From positions 62,001 through 126,000 of the forward strand of contig OZ237735.1 of NCBI GenBank assembly GCA_965178125.1: a stretch of 64,000 bases of DNA, read 5' to 3'. Source of the DNA: Bilabrum cf. latius (Eukaryota > Bigyra: Bicosoecida > Bigyra > Bicosoecida). Under the pieces are notes generated by a model, which had not been told where the DNA came from, did no database searches, and worked only from the letters and a program-made list of their open reading frames with translations. Of this stretch, positions 23,644-34,019 are shown piece after piece; positions within the stretch are counted from its first letter, which is position 1; every line of letters starts with the position of its first letter. Position numbers and translations under genes: made by a program.

Positions 23644-24712
23644 AGCTGCAGCGTCATCCGGCGAGTCGTCCTCATCCTCATCGGCGGCCTCGTCCTCTTC
23701 CTCTTCCTCTTCCTCTTCCTCTTCCTCTTCCTCTTCCTCCCGAGGCAGCGCGCCCGTGCCCCGTGGCATGGACTCAGGGTCCATCAAGATGGACGGGCCA
23801 TCGTCGTCCGACTCTTGTTCTCTCCTGGGTGTGGGTGCATCGATCGACTGGGCCAAGGCGAAAGCCGGGCTGCAGGTGGACCGCGACGTGCAGGAGGTGG
23901 ACTGGATCAAGCCCGGGGAACAGGGCGGGGCACGAGCACTGGGAGCCTTCTGCGACCGGCTGAAAGGATACAGCAAGCACCGGAACGACGCCAGCAAGGA
24001 CGCACTCTCCGGACTCAGCCCCTACTTCCACTTCGGGCAGCTGAGCCCGCTGGCTGCCAACCTGGCGGTGCGGCGGCGGCGCAAGGCAGACCCCGAGTCC
24101 GCTGACGCCTTTTTCGAGGAGTCTGTGATTCGGCGGGAGCTGTCTGACAACTACTGCTTCTACAACCCGCAGTACGACCAGATCGAGGGTCTGTACCCGC
24201 AGTTCGGGAACAACTCGTGGGCGCAGCTGAGTCTCAGGGAACACGCCGGGGACAGGAGGCCCAAGGTGTACACGTACGACCAGCTGGACAGGGGCGAGAC
24301 GCACGACGAATTGTGGAACGCGTGCCAGATGGAGATGGTGGTCCGCGGCAAGATGCACGGGTTCTGCCGCATGCTCTGGGCCAAGAAGATCCTCGAGTGG
24401 ACCGAGAGTCCCCAGCAGGCCATGGATGTCGCTCTCAAGCTCAACGACAGGTACGAGTTGGACGGGAGGGACCCAAACGGATACGTCGGGGTGGCGTGGT
24501 CCGTGGCGGGCGTGCATGACCAGGGCTGGAAGGAGCGGGAGGTCTTCGGCAAGATCAGGTACATGTCCAGCGACGCGTGCAAGAAGAAGTTCGACGTGGC
24601 TGCCTACGTGGCCAACGTGCGGCGCATAGTGGATGCATGGAGGCGGGCAGGGGGCAGATTCGCGTCCGAGGCAGGGTCCGCGGCCGCGTCGGGCAGTGCT
24701 GAAGATGAGTGA
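22832..24712 (+). CDS. PHR: class II CPD photolyase
   Basis: A single exon of 626 aa ends in TGA. Codon 76 is TAG (23057) and is read as Gln in the signature WMSRD-Q-RVRDN, where class II photolyases carry Gln. Class II hallmarks follow: SNYCFYNP-like ELSDNYCFYNPQYDQ, THDELWNACQMEMV, GKMHGFCRMLWAKKILEW, LNDRYELDGRDPNGYVG and GVHDQGWKEREVFGKIRYM. The enzyme uses FAD and blue light to split cyclobutane pyrimidine dimers in DNA. The N-terminal 60 residues are Lys/Arg/Ser-rich (GSKRKRSND, GKKARTSSK) and could carry a nuclear signal. Residues about 252-304 form a poly-Ser insertion encoded by a TCC/TCG microsatellite, placed between the N-terminal antenna half and the C-terminal FAD half. This is one of the cleanest tests of the UAG=Gln code. 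Confidence 0.96.
23587..23742. repeat. TCC/TCG-rich microsatellite encoding poly-Ser in photolyase
   Basis: Two runs of TCCTCG and TCCTCT units (about 23605-23642 and 23696-23740) are separated by an Ala-Ala-Ser-Gly-Glu spacer. In frame they give almost pure serine, making a linker inside the photolyase that is not part of the family fold. Confidence 0.85.
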
Positions 24713-24848
24713 TGGATCAGATCCAGCCGCCGTGTTGGAGAGACCCGGAGTGGCCAAAACCAGACGAATACCGTGTGCAACCTATTTGCGATTCGGGCTC
24801 CATACATCTGCACTCATTGAAGATTAAAAACGCTACAAGTATCGAAGC

Positions 24849-25835
24849 ATGTTGCGGTTTGACGGTATATTTGCTTTCAATAGGCAGCAAAGACGCCCGG
24901 ATTCATCAGCATATGGCTTCGGACACGCTGGCCTAGTTCTGACGCCAGGCGGGGAGACAATGTCTATGAAGGAAGCCAAAATCCGCAGCTATGCTGGTTT
25001 AGCTCTAGGCATCGGCGCAGGAACGTGTACAAGACTTGCGCAAGACTTCATACTAGAGGAGGGCTTCAGGTACTACCTTGGAGGCGTCATTCCCCTACGG
25101 TTTGGTCTTGCATGCAGGCAAGATCTCGCATGTATCAAAGCAAGGGATGTCCGGCTCACGATTGGGCTTGCATCTGCATTTGCAGCTCCGATGTGCGCAG
25201 TCCTATCCTACCTATTGCTTCGTCCCACAGCTGGGATCCACACCTCATCTGTGGTGGGCCTTTCAACATGGTTTGGGTACGGAGCGACCAAGTGGACATT
25301 TATGCGCGATCCCGCAGCAGCTTCTCCGTTTGATGGACGCATCTAGAATCCCAAGGCCCGCTTGAAGCTGTCCCTCGGTGACCCAAGGAATCGACGAGAC
25401 GTCATTGGGGCCGGGTAGGCATGGTGGGGACTGGCTGCCGCTGCTCTTGGAGTGTGGCTCGCAATCAACTCTGGAGATTTGGGGCTATTTGGTCTCGCGA
25501 ATGCCGGCGCTTTCGGGTGAGTGTGAGCCTGACTCTCACACCTTCAGCAGCCACCCGCCCCCAACCTGACTCTAGACCGTGCGTGCGTGCGTGCGTGCAT
25601 GTGTTCATGTGTTGTGGCATTCGACAAGCCTCTGGTTGGGGTTTTAATTGTCAGGAGAGGCCTCCTCGGACACTAAACTTGCATATTCACCATCTTGCCG
25701 TGCGTCGTGGACGCGAGCTGCCTCTTTGCCAGTGGCCTGCCAGTGCCAGTGCTGCCCCTGCCCAAGGAGCCCACGCTGTTCGACCACGGCCCGGGGGCAC
25801 GAATCATGAAGCAAAACATGCAGCGAATGGCTTGA
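24849..25835 (+). CDS. small multi-pass membrane protein, uncharacterised
   Basis: The frame opens at ATG 24849 and passes TAG at 25344 and 25416 (Gln). It either stops at TGA 25518 (223 aa) or is spliced. A strong donor GG/GTGAGT lies at 25517, and a phase-matched acceptor (GCGAG, exon from 25718) gives a 201-nt intron. The spliced tail CLFASGLPVPVLPLPKEPT to GARIMKQNMQRMA and TGA at 25833 would make 261 aa. The spliced form extends a hydrophobic helix naturally, so I prefer it. Hydrophobic segments include SYAGLALGIGAG, LTIGLASAFAAPMCAVLSYLL, AWWGLAAAALGVWLA and GLFGLANAGAFG. No family was recognised, and nothing in the context points to a function. Confidence 0.55.
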
Positions 25836-25995
25836 GCGAGCTCTCACAGGGTTAGACTAGGTTGGTCTCGGCGAACCCTGGACCAGCCGGACGAAGGTTC
25901 CTTGAAATGGCCGTTCGAGAAAACATTGAATCGTAGAAATAGCAGTGAAATATGATCGATGATACTGTCTACATGAGACGGATAGAATAAATTTC

Positions 25996-28900
25996 ATGCA
26001 GCAAAGGATGCATACCGATAAAAGCCCACAGTTGTGCTTTTACCATGCTCCAGTTCCAGTGAATGCCAGTAATGTGCAGTCGCTCGCCGCCAAACAGCCG
26101 ATCCTTGACCGCACTGATGATACCGGTGCGGATAGTCTCTCCAATGATGCACTATAGGCTGGCCACGTGAGCGTTGTGGCAGAAAAGTTCCATCAACGTC
26201 CGCAAGGCGGGTCAGACCGGCTTGCCGCGCCGCTCCAGCAAGCCGGCAGCAGCTAGGCAAGGCCAGCCTGGAAGATTCTTCAGCCGTCGAATCGATCCGT
26301 ATTTCCATTTGGATTCGGAGAGTCTGACGTTGTACCTGGACAGCCGAGTGATCCAGCATATTAGGATTGGCCAAAGGCAGATGGCAAGCTAGACTCGTAC
26401 CCGCAGAGGTGGTCCTCGTCGCTGCAACAAGGGGGCATCGCAGAGGAAATGTCCCTAATTGCAAGCCAGTCTGTCGGCCTGCGCTCGCCACGACTGGGCC
26501 GCGTGGACCACTTGGTGCCCCGGCCCCGCACCGAAGCGAGCATCCGCACCGAGCAACAGGCCAGCCCGCCAGCGAGCAACGTCACCGTGGCGCTGTAGAA
26601 TCGGCCGGAGCCCGTCGCAGTTAGACTGGCTCTCTACAAGACAGCCGTGTCCAACAGACCCACTGGGTCGTGCCCTCCCAGCAGCATGGCCCCTGCCCGG
26701 GCTGGAGCTCCCGTGTTTGAGCTGTCCGCTGCCAGCGACCCGGAGCCAGAGCCCGGTATCGGCAGATCGCCCCGCCTCAGGCCACGGCAGACTCGGAGGC
26801 AGAAGGAGGGTGCAAGCCATCGGGAAGGTCACTGGCCCCCTGGGTTCGCGGACGAAGCGATGGTCCCCGCTCCTCCGACGACACAACCCCACTAGCATTG
26901 GCAGGGATTGCCCTCGCGGCGACCCACCAGTGCAGCAAGGGCACGGATGACCGAGAGGCTCAGGCTGCAGCACGCTGCGACAGAGGCTAGGAGCGAAGCC
27001 GGGGAGCGGAAGCACGGCCAAGATCGCAATCCAGCGCAGATACTGCCCCCCATCGGTTCCGCACCAGGCCGACCTCACTGGCAGCTTCGCCCCTCTCCGA
27101 ATCGGCACGGGAGTGCAGCCAGCAGATGGGCACTGGGAGAGGCCGGGCGATACAAGGATGTCGGTCTCGGCTCGATCTCTACGTCCCAAGAGCAGAGAAT
27201 AGCCGACTTCTCCCCGCGCAGTACTACGAGCGCCCATGCCTAGGGGCAAAGAGGCGCTCCTCTGGACTCAAGACAGCGGGAGTCTGCCACAAGATCTCCA
27301 GCTGACAAAGTGCGATGGAGAGGGCTTGCTGCCAGCCCACTGTCTGCCAGACGAAAGTTGACTGTGTCCTAGCAGTCTACCGCCCTTGCTCAAGACCACG
27401 ACGAGCGTCGCTCGGACGCAAAGCAAGGCTCGCGGAACCACGGCAAGATTGTATCGCTTCACAAGCAGCACTTGCTGCTGCACGCCGGAGCCGATGGTAG
27501 CACACTGCAACAGCGAGCCGAACATGCGCCTGCAGCATCCTCCTGGCAAGGTCAAGTCGAAATCGCCGCCGAGGCAGACAACAGGGGCGAGCACGTTGAG
27601 TCTCCAGCGGCGCCGTAGGCCGTGCTGCGGCTCCGCGAGACCTCCAGGCGCCAGAGCCTCATCAATAGGGGCTTGGTAGATGCAGCCGGCAGCCCTGTGC
27701 CCGATACGGCCGGCACTGGGGGACAAGAGTCCAAGTCAGGCGACGCAGGGAGCAGCACTCCTGCTCCTCCATCCTAGCACAGGCATGGGTCGTCGTCACC
27801 TCGCTGGCGGCTCGATGCCGGAGACCACGGTCGGCACGAACAGCTTACTGGGGCTGAGCTCTTGCAGGGAAGGGGGCTGCTGAGGGATGCTCGGGGCGCT
27901 GTGCCAGCTTCAGATGCTGCAGATGAGCACCGTGCTCCAGCACTATAGCAACGGCACAGTCGCCGTGCTGGAGCTGTGTAGGGTCATCAGCAACGGCATG
28001 GCAGCAAGGCGCACGCACCCGTGCGAGCCAGCAGCCCTGACACGCCGGCAAGTGAGTTTGCGGAGCCGACTAGCCCAAGGGACGGCGATCAACTTATGGA
28101 TGGTGATACGTTCCTGGTCTCGGATTCCGCAGCACTGGGAGGTGGCAGCCCTGCCCATGATGCCCTAAACACCCTGGTGCCGACCAACGAGGCGCCTTCG
28201 ACGCCACCGGCATCGAAACCGTCCAGCAAGCCGGAGGAGTAGGCTGCTCTGGCAGGCCCTGCTAGTATCAAGCCGCCTAGGACTATTTCCAGTCATGGCG
28301 CAGGCTCAGGTCGGTCTCATCGCCCAACGCGGCGTCCTCGTGCGCCGCGTGCACCTGGTGCACCTGGAGGCAGTCGGCCCGCGCCACCACCTGCCAGGCG
28401 AGGGGGTCAGGTGCAGGAGCAGAAACAGGAGCAGGAGCACGTGTACAACAGCACGCCGCTTGGCAGGACAGATCGCCCAGGGAGTGCTGCCTCTCGACGC
28501 TAGCGCCCTCGGCGAGCCAGCACGCTCGTGGTAGACGACCCCAGCACGCCCTTCCATGCCCCGGTCGAAGATGACACCCGGGAGGCACGGAGGGACGGCG
28601 ACAAAGCGGAGCCCGCGACTCAGGCTGCTGGATAGGCGCGCCATAGAGGACGCAGGGCCTCGGCGTTCGCCGTGAACCACCTGCTCCGCGGTGCCGTGGG
28701 GAGTCTGCACGACCACGTCGGCCTCCAGGAACACGTCGGCCTCGAGGAGCTCGGTGACAGCGGGCTGGCAGCGATGCAGAGGCCGGCCGTGCGGGCGAGG
28801 AGCAGGCGTGTATCCCAAGTGACCATGGGTGCAGGTGCGCACTACGGTCCCACCGCTGCTGCCGCCGATGCCTCGGGCCGGCACGTGTACGACAGCAGCT

Positions 28901-29742
28901 CGGGTGGTGCCCGGGGTCCACTGCGAGCGCCCAGGGAGATCAAGCGGTTCCCGGCGCGGAGGAGCGCCAGGCGCCCGTCAATTGTGGACAACTTGGGCGC
29001 CCGCGCCATGGTGAGCGATAGGATGGAGCAAGGAACTGGAGTGCATGCCCTGGCCGGACGACGTGGCAAGCTCAGGGCAGCCGCGTCGTTCTTGGGCGCG
29101 TCAGTGTCATCTCGGCGGCGATCGACGGGTGGCATTGGGGTGGCTGCTCTGGGCCAGCCTGCTCTAGGTACCGACCTGCATGAGCCAGAGCGATCAGATC
29201 GGCCTAAAGCAGATGGCACGGTGCTGCAAGCTCTGCATGGCCCCTCTAGGAGACCACCGGCCCCGGTGCGTGCCCCGCTGGGCATCGATCGGCCCGGGGC
29301 GGATGCATCGAACGATGTGCCGCTCGTCAAGCCGAAAATAGACGCTGGTCCCATCAAGCCAACCAAGAAAGAGCGCATTGATTCGTCTGACCAAAAAAAG
29401 GCGATACCTCCTCCAAAGGAGCCCGCGCGTGTGGGGACTGAGCCGCAACCGCAACGTGCTACGCGTCCGAGTGGGTCGGCCCCTGCTCCTGGCCAGTCTG
29501 GGCCCTCTGCGCTCAGCGGGCTGCCTAGCTTTGGGCCATCCTCCGGCCAAAAAGCTCCAAGGCATGGACTGTCGCCGCGGCCCACGTCTGCGGGTGGCTG
29601 GAGCGTCGTCAGCTCGGAAAGCGGCGGGAGCGACCGGAACGGCGAGGACGAGCAGGGCGTGGACGTGGTAGGGATGGTGGCACTGCAACAGATAGAAGAG
29701 GAACAGGAAAAACGCAGAGGCAAGCGCCAGGAAAGGCGCTAA
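25996..29742 (+). CDS. 1248-aa low-complexity orphan protein, 14 in-frame TAG codons
   Basis: A single frame is open from the first ATG after a TGA (ATG 25996) to TAA (29740), 3.7 kb with no TAA or TGA. It is broken only by TAG at 26155, 26254, 26362, 26596, 26893, 27241, 27370, 27616, 27775, 27946, 27979, 28240, 28501 and 28633. The protein is Ser/Pro/Gln/Arg-rich and looks mostly disordered, with Gln clusters (GGQVQEQKQEQEHV) and a charged C-terminal helix (QQIEEEQEKRRGKRQERR). The N-terminal 150 residues have more ordinary composition (SVFPFGFGESDVVPG, YQDWPKADGKLDSYPQRW). No domain was recognised. The length of the TAG-only frame is itself the main evidence that it is coding. The opposite strand has no comparable frame. 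Confidence 0.65.
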
Positions 29743-30374
29743 AGAGATCTGCACGGTGCAAGACTTGGCTGTTCCCGGGTCAGGATCAGCCGATACAGGT
29801 ATATCCTGTGGGCAATACTGGGTGTAGCAGACTTTTCACAGCGAGATTGTGGGTTCTGTGTGCGGCTTGAACCACAAAATGTATGTATGGAAGTTATCAT
29901 CAGGAACGCCCGAGTGTGAATGCTGTAACGATGCCCCGGAAGTATCCTCAGCCCGGCGGGCCACAGGGCATTGCCAGAGGTGCCGCGGGACAGCGGCTGG
30001 GCCCGGTCCCAAGAATGCCCATCGGCTTCATGGGGCGCGAGATGGTGCATGTTGTTGCGGAGTGTGCGAACGTAAGAGGGGCTGCAAGTGGGTCGGGAAA
30101 GCCTGCTAGGACCTCAATCGAGCTGCTTGGGCACGGAGACCTCGTGGGACCGCTGGTATAGGTACGCGCTGACTCGGAGAAGCCCCTTCCGAACGCGCTA
30201 TGCAAGTGCTCGCCCACAGAAATATGGTCAATGTGTAAGTGCTTACCCGAACTATGCGCCTGCATTACCTGAGAGCATATCAAGATACCTTGCGCTGCTC
30301 CGATCACCGTCTGGCATCATGGTGTGACTAGTGCGGTGGTCGCCCCGACAGCGTGAACTTTAGTCTTGCTTCTC
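29743..30374. other. intergenic stretch without a supported gene
   Basis: The 632 bases between the orphan gene and POLD1 contain several short overlapping frames. A Cys-rich plus-strand frame (about 29849-30109) and a frame starting MPRKYPQPGGPQGIARG (about 29932 on) are the most protein-like. None shows a recognisable family or a convincing splice model. The right part must hold the POLD1 promoter. Confidence 0.4.
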
Positions 30375-33300
30375 ATGGCGGCATCGGGGGCTGGATCGGG
30401 TACTTCGTCTGCTTCTGCTGCATCTGGAGGGGCAAGTAGCCCTTCCACTGGGCTGAAGCGTGCACGCACCACGGAATCGTCGTGAGAACTGGCTTCGAAA
30501 CTGAAGTGTTTGAATTCCGATTTTACATGTGGCTTATTTGAAGTCACGACAGAATCACACCGTAAACATTCAATTGAATATACGAAACGTATCCTTAATT
30601 ATCGTATGCAGGACTTTCACGGACGAAATCGCGGAGCTGGGCACAAGCTAGAAGGATGTTTGGGGCAGGCCTCCCATGCCACCTTTGGACGATAGGAAAG
30701 ATGATTTGGGTAAGAGCCGCAGGCCCGTGCTTCTTTTTGGCTCCTTGTGTAGCGTAGAAATACCTGTTGTATCTCCATGGTCCCTTCGCTGGTGCTTGGG
30801 TCGCAGTAATGCAATGGAGCTACATCGACATGTATCAAGGGGATCCCCTGCCTGCTAACCCGAATCCGGCACGAACCATGCCAGGCTCCAGGGAAGGCCC
30901 AGTTCCTGTTATTCGACTGTTTGGCATCACAGCGGAGGGGAACTCTGTGATGGCCCATGTGCACGGTTTCACGCCATATTTCTACTGCCAGGTGCCGTCC
31001 TCGTTCGACCCCAGCCGGCACATCAAGGAGTTTTAGATGGCTCTGGACCAGGCCCTGAGGGGTGCCGGGAAGCAGTTTGAGCGCATGCCCAAGCGTGTAT
31101 TGGCCGTGAACATGGTGGAGCGCACCTCGATCATGTACTACATGGGCAAGGCGAAGCAGCGCTTTCTGCAGGTGTACGTGGCCATGCCCACCGTGGTGCC
31201 TGCCGCCCGCCGTATGCTCTCCAAGGGCATCCGGCTGCCTTCCCAGGGACACGCGGCCAGCTACCAGTGCTTCGAGGCGAACTGCACCTTCGTGCTTCGC
31301 TTCATGATCGACCGCGGCATCGTGGGGCACCAGTGGCTGAGGATGCCCAAGGGCAACTACAAGGTGCGCAAGCAGTCCCAGTTCCGGTCCAAGTCGCAGT
31401 GCGAGTTTGACGTCGTCTACGACAGCATCGATGCCAAGGCGACGGAGGGCGAGTGGCAGACCATCGCTCCCTTCCGCATCCTGTCCTACGACATCGAGTG
31501 CAAGGGCAGGAAGGGGCACTTCCCGGATCCTAAGGAGGACCCCGTGATCCAGATCGCCAACGTCCTGCAGCTGCAGGGCACCAACGAGCATCCCGTCAGG
31601 AACGTGTTCGTGCTGGGCACTTGCACTCCCATCGCCGGCGCGGACGTGCTCACCTTCCGCACTGAGAAGGAGATGCTCACCGCCTGGGCCAAGTTCGTGC
31701 TGGCCACCGACCCGGACGAGCTCACAGGGTACAACACGGACAACTTCGATATGCCGTACCTCATCGAGAGGGCCAGGCAGCTGGGAGTGAAAGAATTCGA
31801 GCACATCGGGCGCATCCAAGGGGAGGGCATCCGCATCCGAGACACCACGTTCCAGAGCGCGGCGCACGGCAAGCGGCAGAACAAGGAGACCACGATCGAC
31901 GGGAGGGTCAGCTTCGACATGCTCGAGTACATGAGGCGCAACCACAAGCTGAGCTCCTTCTCCTTGAACGCCGTGTCCGCCGAGTTTCTCGGCCAGCAGA
32001 AGGAGGACGTGCACCACAGCATCATCGGGGACCTCCATGAGGGCTCCCCTGATGACCGCAGGCGTCTGGCCGTGTACTGCCTGAAGGATGCCTGGCTGCC
32101 CTTGCGGCTCATGGACAAGCTCATGGTCATGGTCAACCACATTGAAATGGCGCGAGTGACAGGCGTGCCCCTGGATTTCCTGCTCAAGCGCGGCTAGCAG
32201 ATCAAGGTGGTGAGCATGCTCTACCGCAAGTGCCTCAAGGACGGGCTGCTCATTCCGACGATGGAGCGGCAGGGGGCATCAGCTGACGACACCACATACG
32301 AAGGAGCCACCGTGATCGAGCCAAAGAAGGCGTACTACGACGAGCCCATCGCCACGCTGGATTTCGCCTCGCTGTACCCCAGCATCATGCAGGCCCACAA
32401 CCTTTGCTACTCGACCCTGCTGCCCCCAGGCACCGACGCGGGGCTGAAAGAGGGCGACTACGAGGTGACGCCCACCAGGCACCGCTTCGTCAAGCCCTCG
32501 GTCAAGAAGGGGGTCCTGCCAGAGATTCTTGAGGAGCTGCTGTCAGCCCGGAAGCGCGCCAAGCGGGACATGAAGGCTGCGACGGACCCGATGGTGAAGG
32601 CGGTGCAGAACGGACGGCAGCTGGCGCTCAAGATCAGCGCCAACTCGGTGTACGGGTTCACCGGCGCGACGGTGGGCCAGCTGCCGTGCCTCGAGATCTC
32701 GAGCTCGGTGACCTCGTACGGCAGGCTCATGATCGAGCAGACCAAGGAGGCCGTGGAGAGGATGTACACGGTGGCCAACGGGGCCCCGGCCGATGCAGAC
32801 GTGGTGTACGGCGACACGGACAGTGTCATGGTCAAGTTCGGAGTCCCCGACGTCAAGACTGCCATGGAGCTTGGCGAGAAGGCTGCAGACGAGGTGACCA
32901 AGCTGTTCCCCCACCCCGTGAAGCTCGAGTTCGAGAAGGTGTACTTCCCGTACCTGCTCATGAACAAGAAGAGGTATGCCGGCCTGTACTGGACGCAGCC
33001 TGAGAAGTGGGACAAGCTCGACACAAAGGGAATCGAGACTGTGCGGCGAGACAACTGCGCTCTGGTGAGGCAGGTGGTGACGCAGGTGCTGCGCAAGATT
33101 TTGATCGACCGCAGCATCAAGGACGCGATCGAGTACACCAAGGGGACAATCTCTGAGCTGCTGCAGGGCAAGGTGGACATCAGCATGCTGGTCATCACCA
33201 AGGCGCTGGGCAAGGGCGCCTCGGACAGCGACTACAAGGCCAAGCAGGCGCACGTGGAACTGGCCGAGAGGATGAGGAAGAGGGACCCGGGCACTGCACC

Positions 33301-33886
33301 GGCGGTGGGTGACCGCGTCCCTTACGTGATCACGCAGGCGGCCAAGGGTGCCAAGGCCTACGAGAAGAGCGAGGACCCCATCTACGTGCTGGAGCACGGT
33401 GTGCCCATCGATTTCAAGTACTACCTTGACAACCAGCTGAGCAAGCCCTTGATGCGGATCTTTGGGCCCATCATCGAGAGCCCGCAGAGCCTGCTGGTTG
33501 GCGACCACACGCGAGCCATAAAGAAGACGGCCAGCACCAAGAAGGGAGGCATCATGCAGTTCGCAGTGAAGCGGCGCAAGTGTCTCTACCAAGGGTGTAA
33601 CGTGCCGCTGGCTGCCGGCGAGCGCACGGTGTGCGCGACGCACAAGTCGCAGGAGGCCGAGGCCTACCGCCAGCGCCTGGAGCTGGTCACTTCCAAAGAG
33701 CGCAAGTTCGCTCAGCTGTGGACGACCTGCCAGCGGTGCCAGGGCAGCCTGCACCAGGACGTCATCTGCTCCAACCGAGATTGCCCCATATTCTACATGC
33801 GCACCAAGGTGGCCAAGGAGCTTGACGAGGCCGCGGACAAGCTGGAGCTGTTCCAGGCCGCGTACGAAGGCAGCGGGGGATTCTGA
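30375..33886 (+). CDS. POLD1: DNA polymerase delta catalytic subunit
   Basis: Exons are 30375-30481, 30612-30709 and 30807-33886 (introns 130 and 97 nt; donors GTGAGA and GTAAGA), giving 1094 aa and TGA, the usual POLD1 length. TAG is Gln at residues 49, 145 and 532; the last lies in KRG-Q-QIKVV, a conserved Gln-Gln. Exonuclease motifs: LSYDIECKG (Exo I), LTGYNTDNFDMPYL (Exo II) and YCLKDAWLPLRL (Exo III). Polymerase motifs: DFASLYPSIMQAHNLC (A), KISANSVYGFTGA (B) and VVYGDTDSVMVKFG (C), with KKRYAGLYW after it. Two Cys clusters end the protein (CLYQGCN to C; CQRCQGSL to CSNRDC), the zinc and Fe-S sites. The protein is the lagging-strand replicase, binding PCNA and Pol31-type subunits in the nucleus. 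The short Ser/Ala-rich first exon is inferred from phase and from the W-G-R-P-P segment after it. Confidence 0.97.
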
Positions 33887-34019
33887 GGCCAGCACAAGGA
33901 AGAAAGGAAGGCGCGGCGCGAATTGAACCCACATGCATGCATGTCGCTGTGCAGTCACTGTGTAATCGCAAGGCAGACTGCTCCATGTCGGCATCTCCCT
34001 CCACCAATTTTCTCGGTCG

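Noticed and set aside
29849-30109. Small Cys-rich plus-strand protein (CECCNDAP, CQRC, CCCGVCERKRGC)
   Set aside because: No homology recognised, overlapping competing frames on both strands, and no splice support; left as intergenic.
33890-33960. Possible minus-strand tRNA, from a GGGTTCAATTC-like T-arm
   Set aside because: No matching acceptor stem or D and anticodon arms could be built around it.
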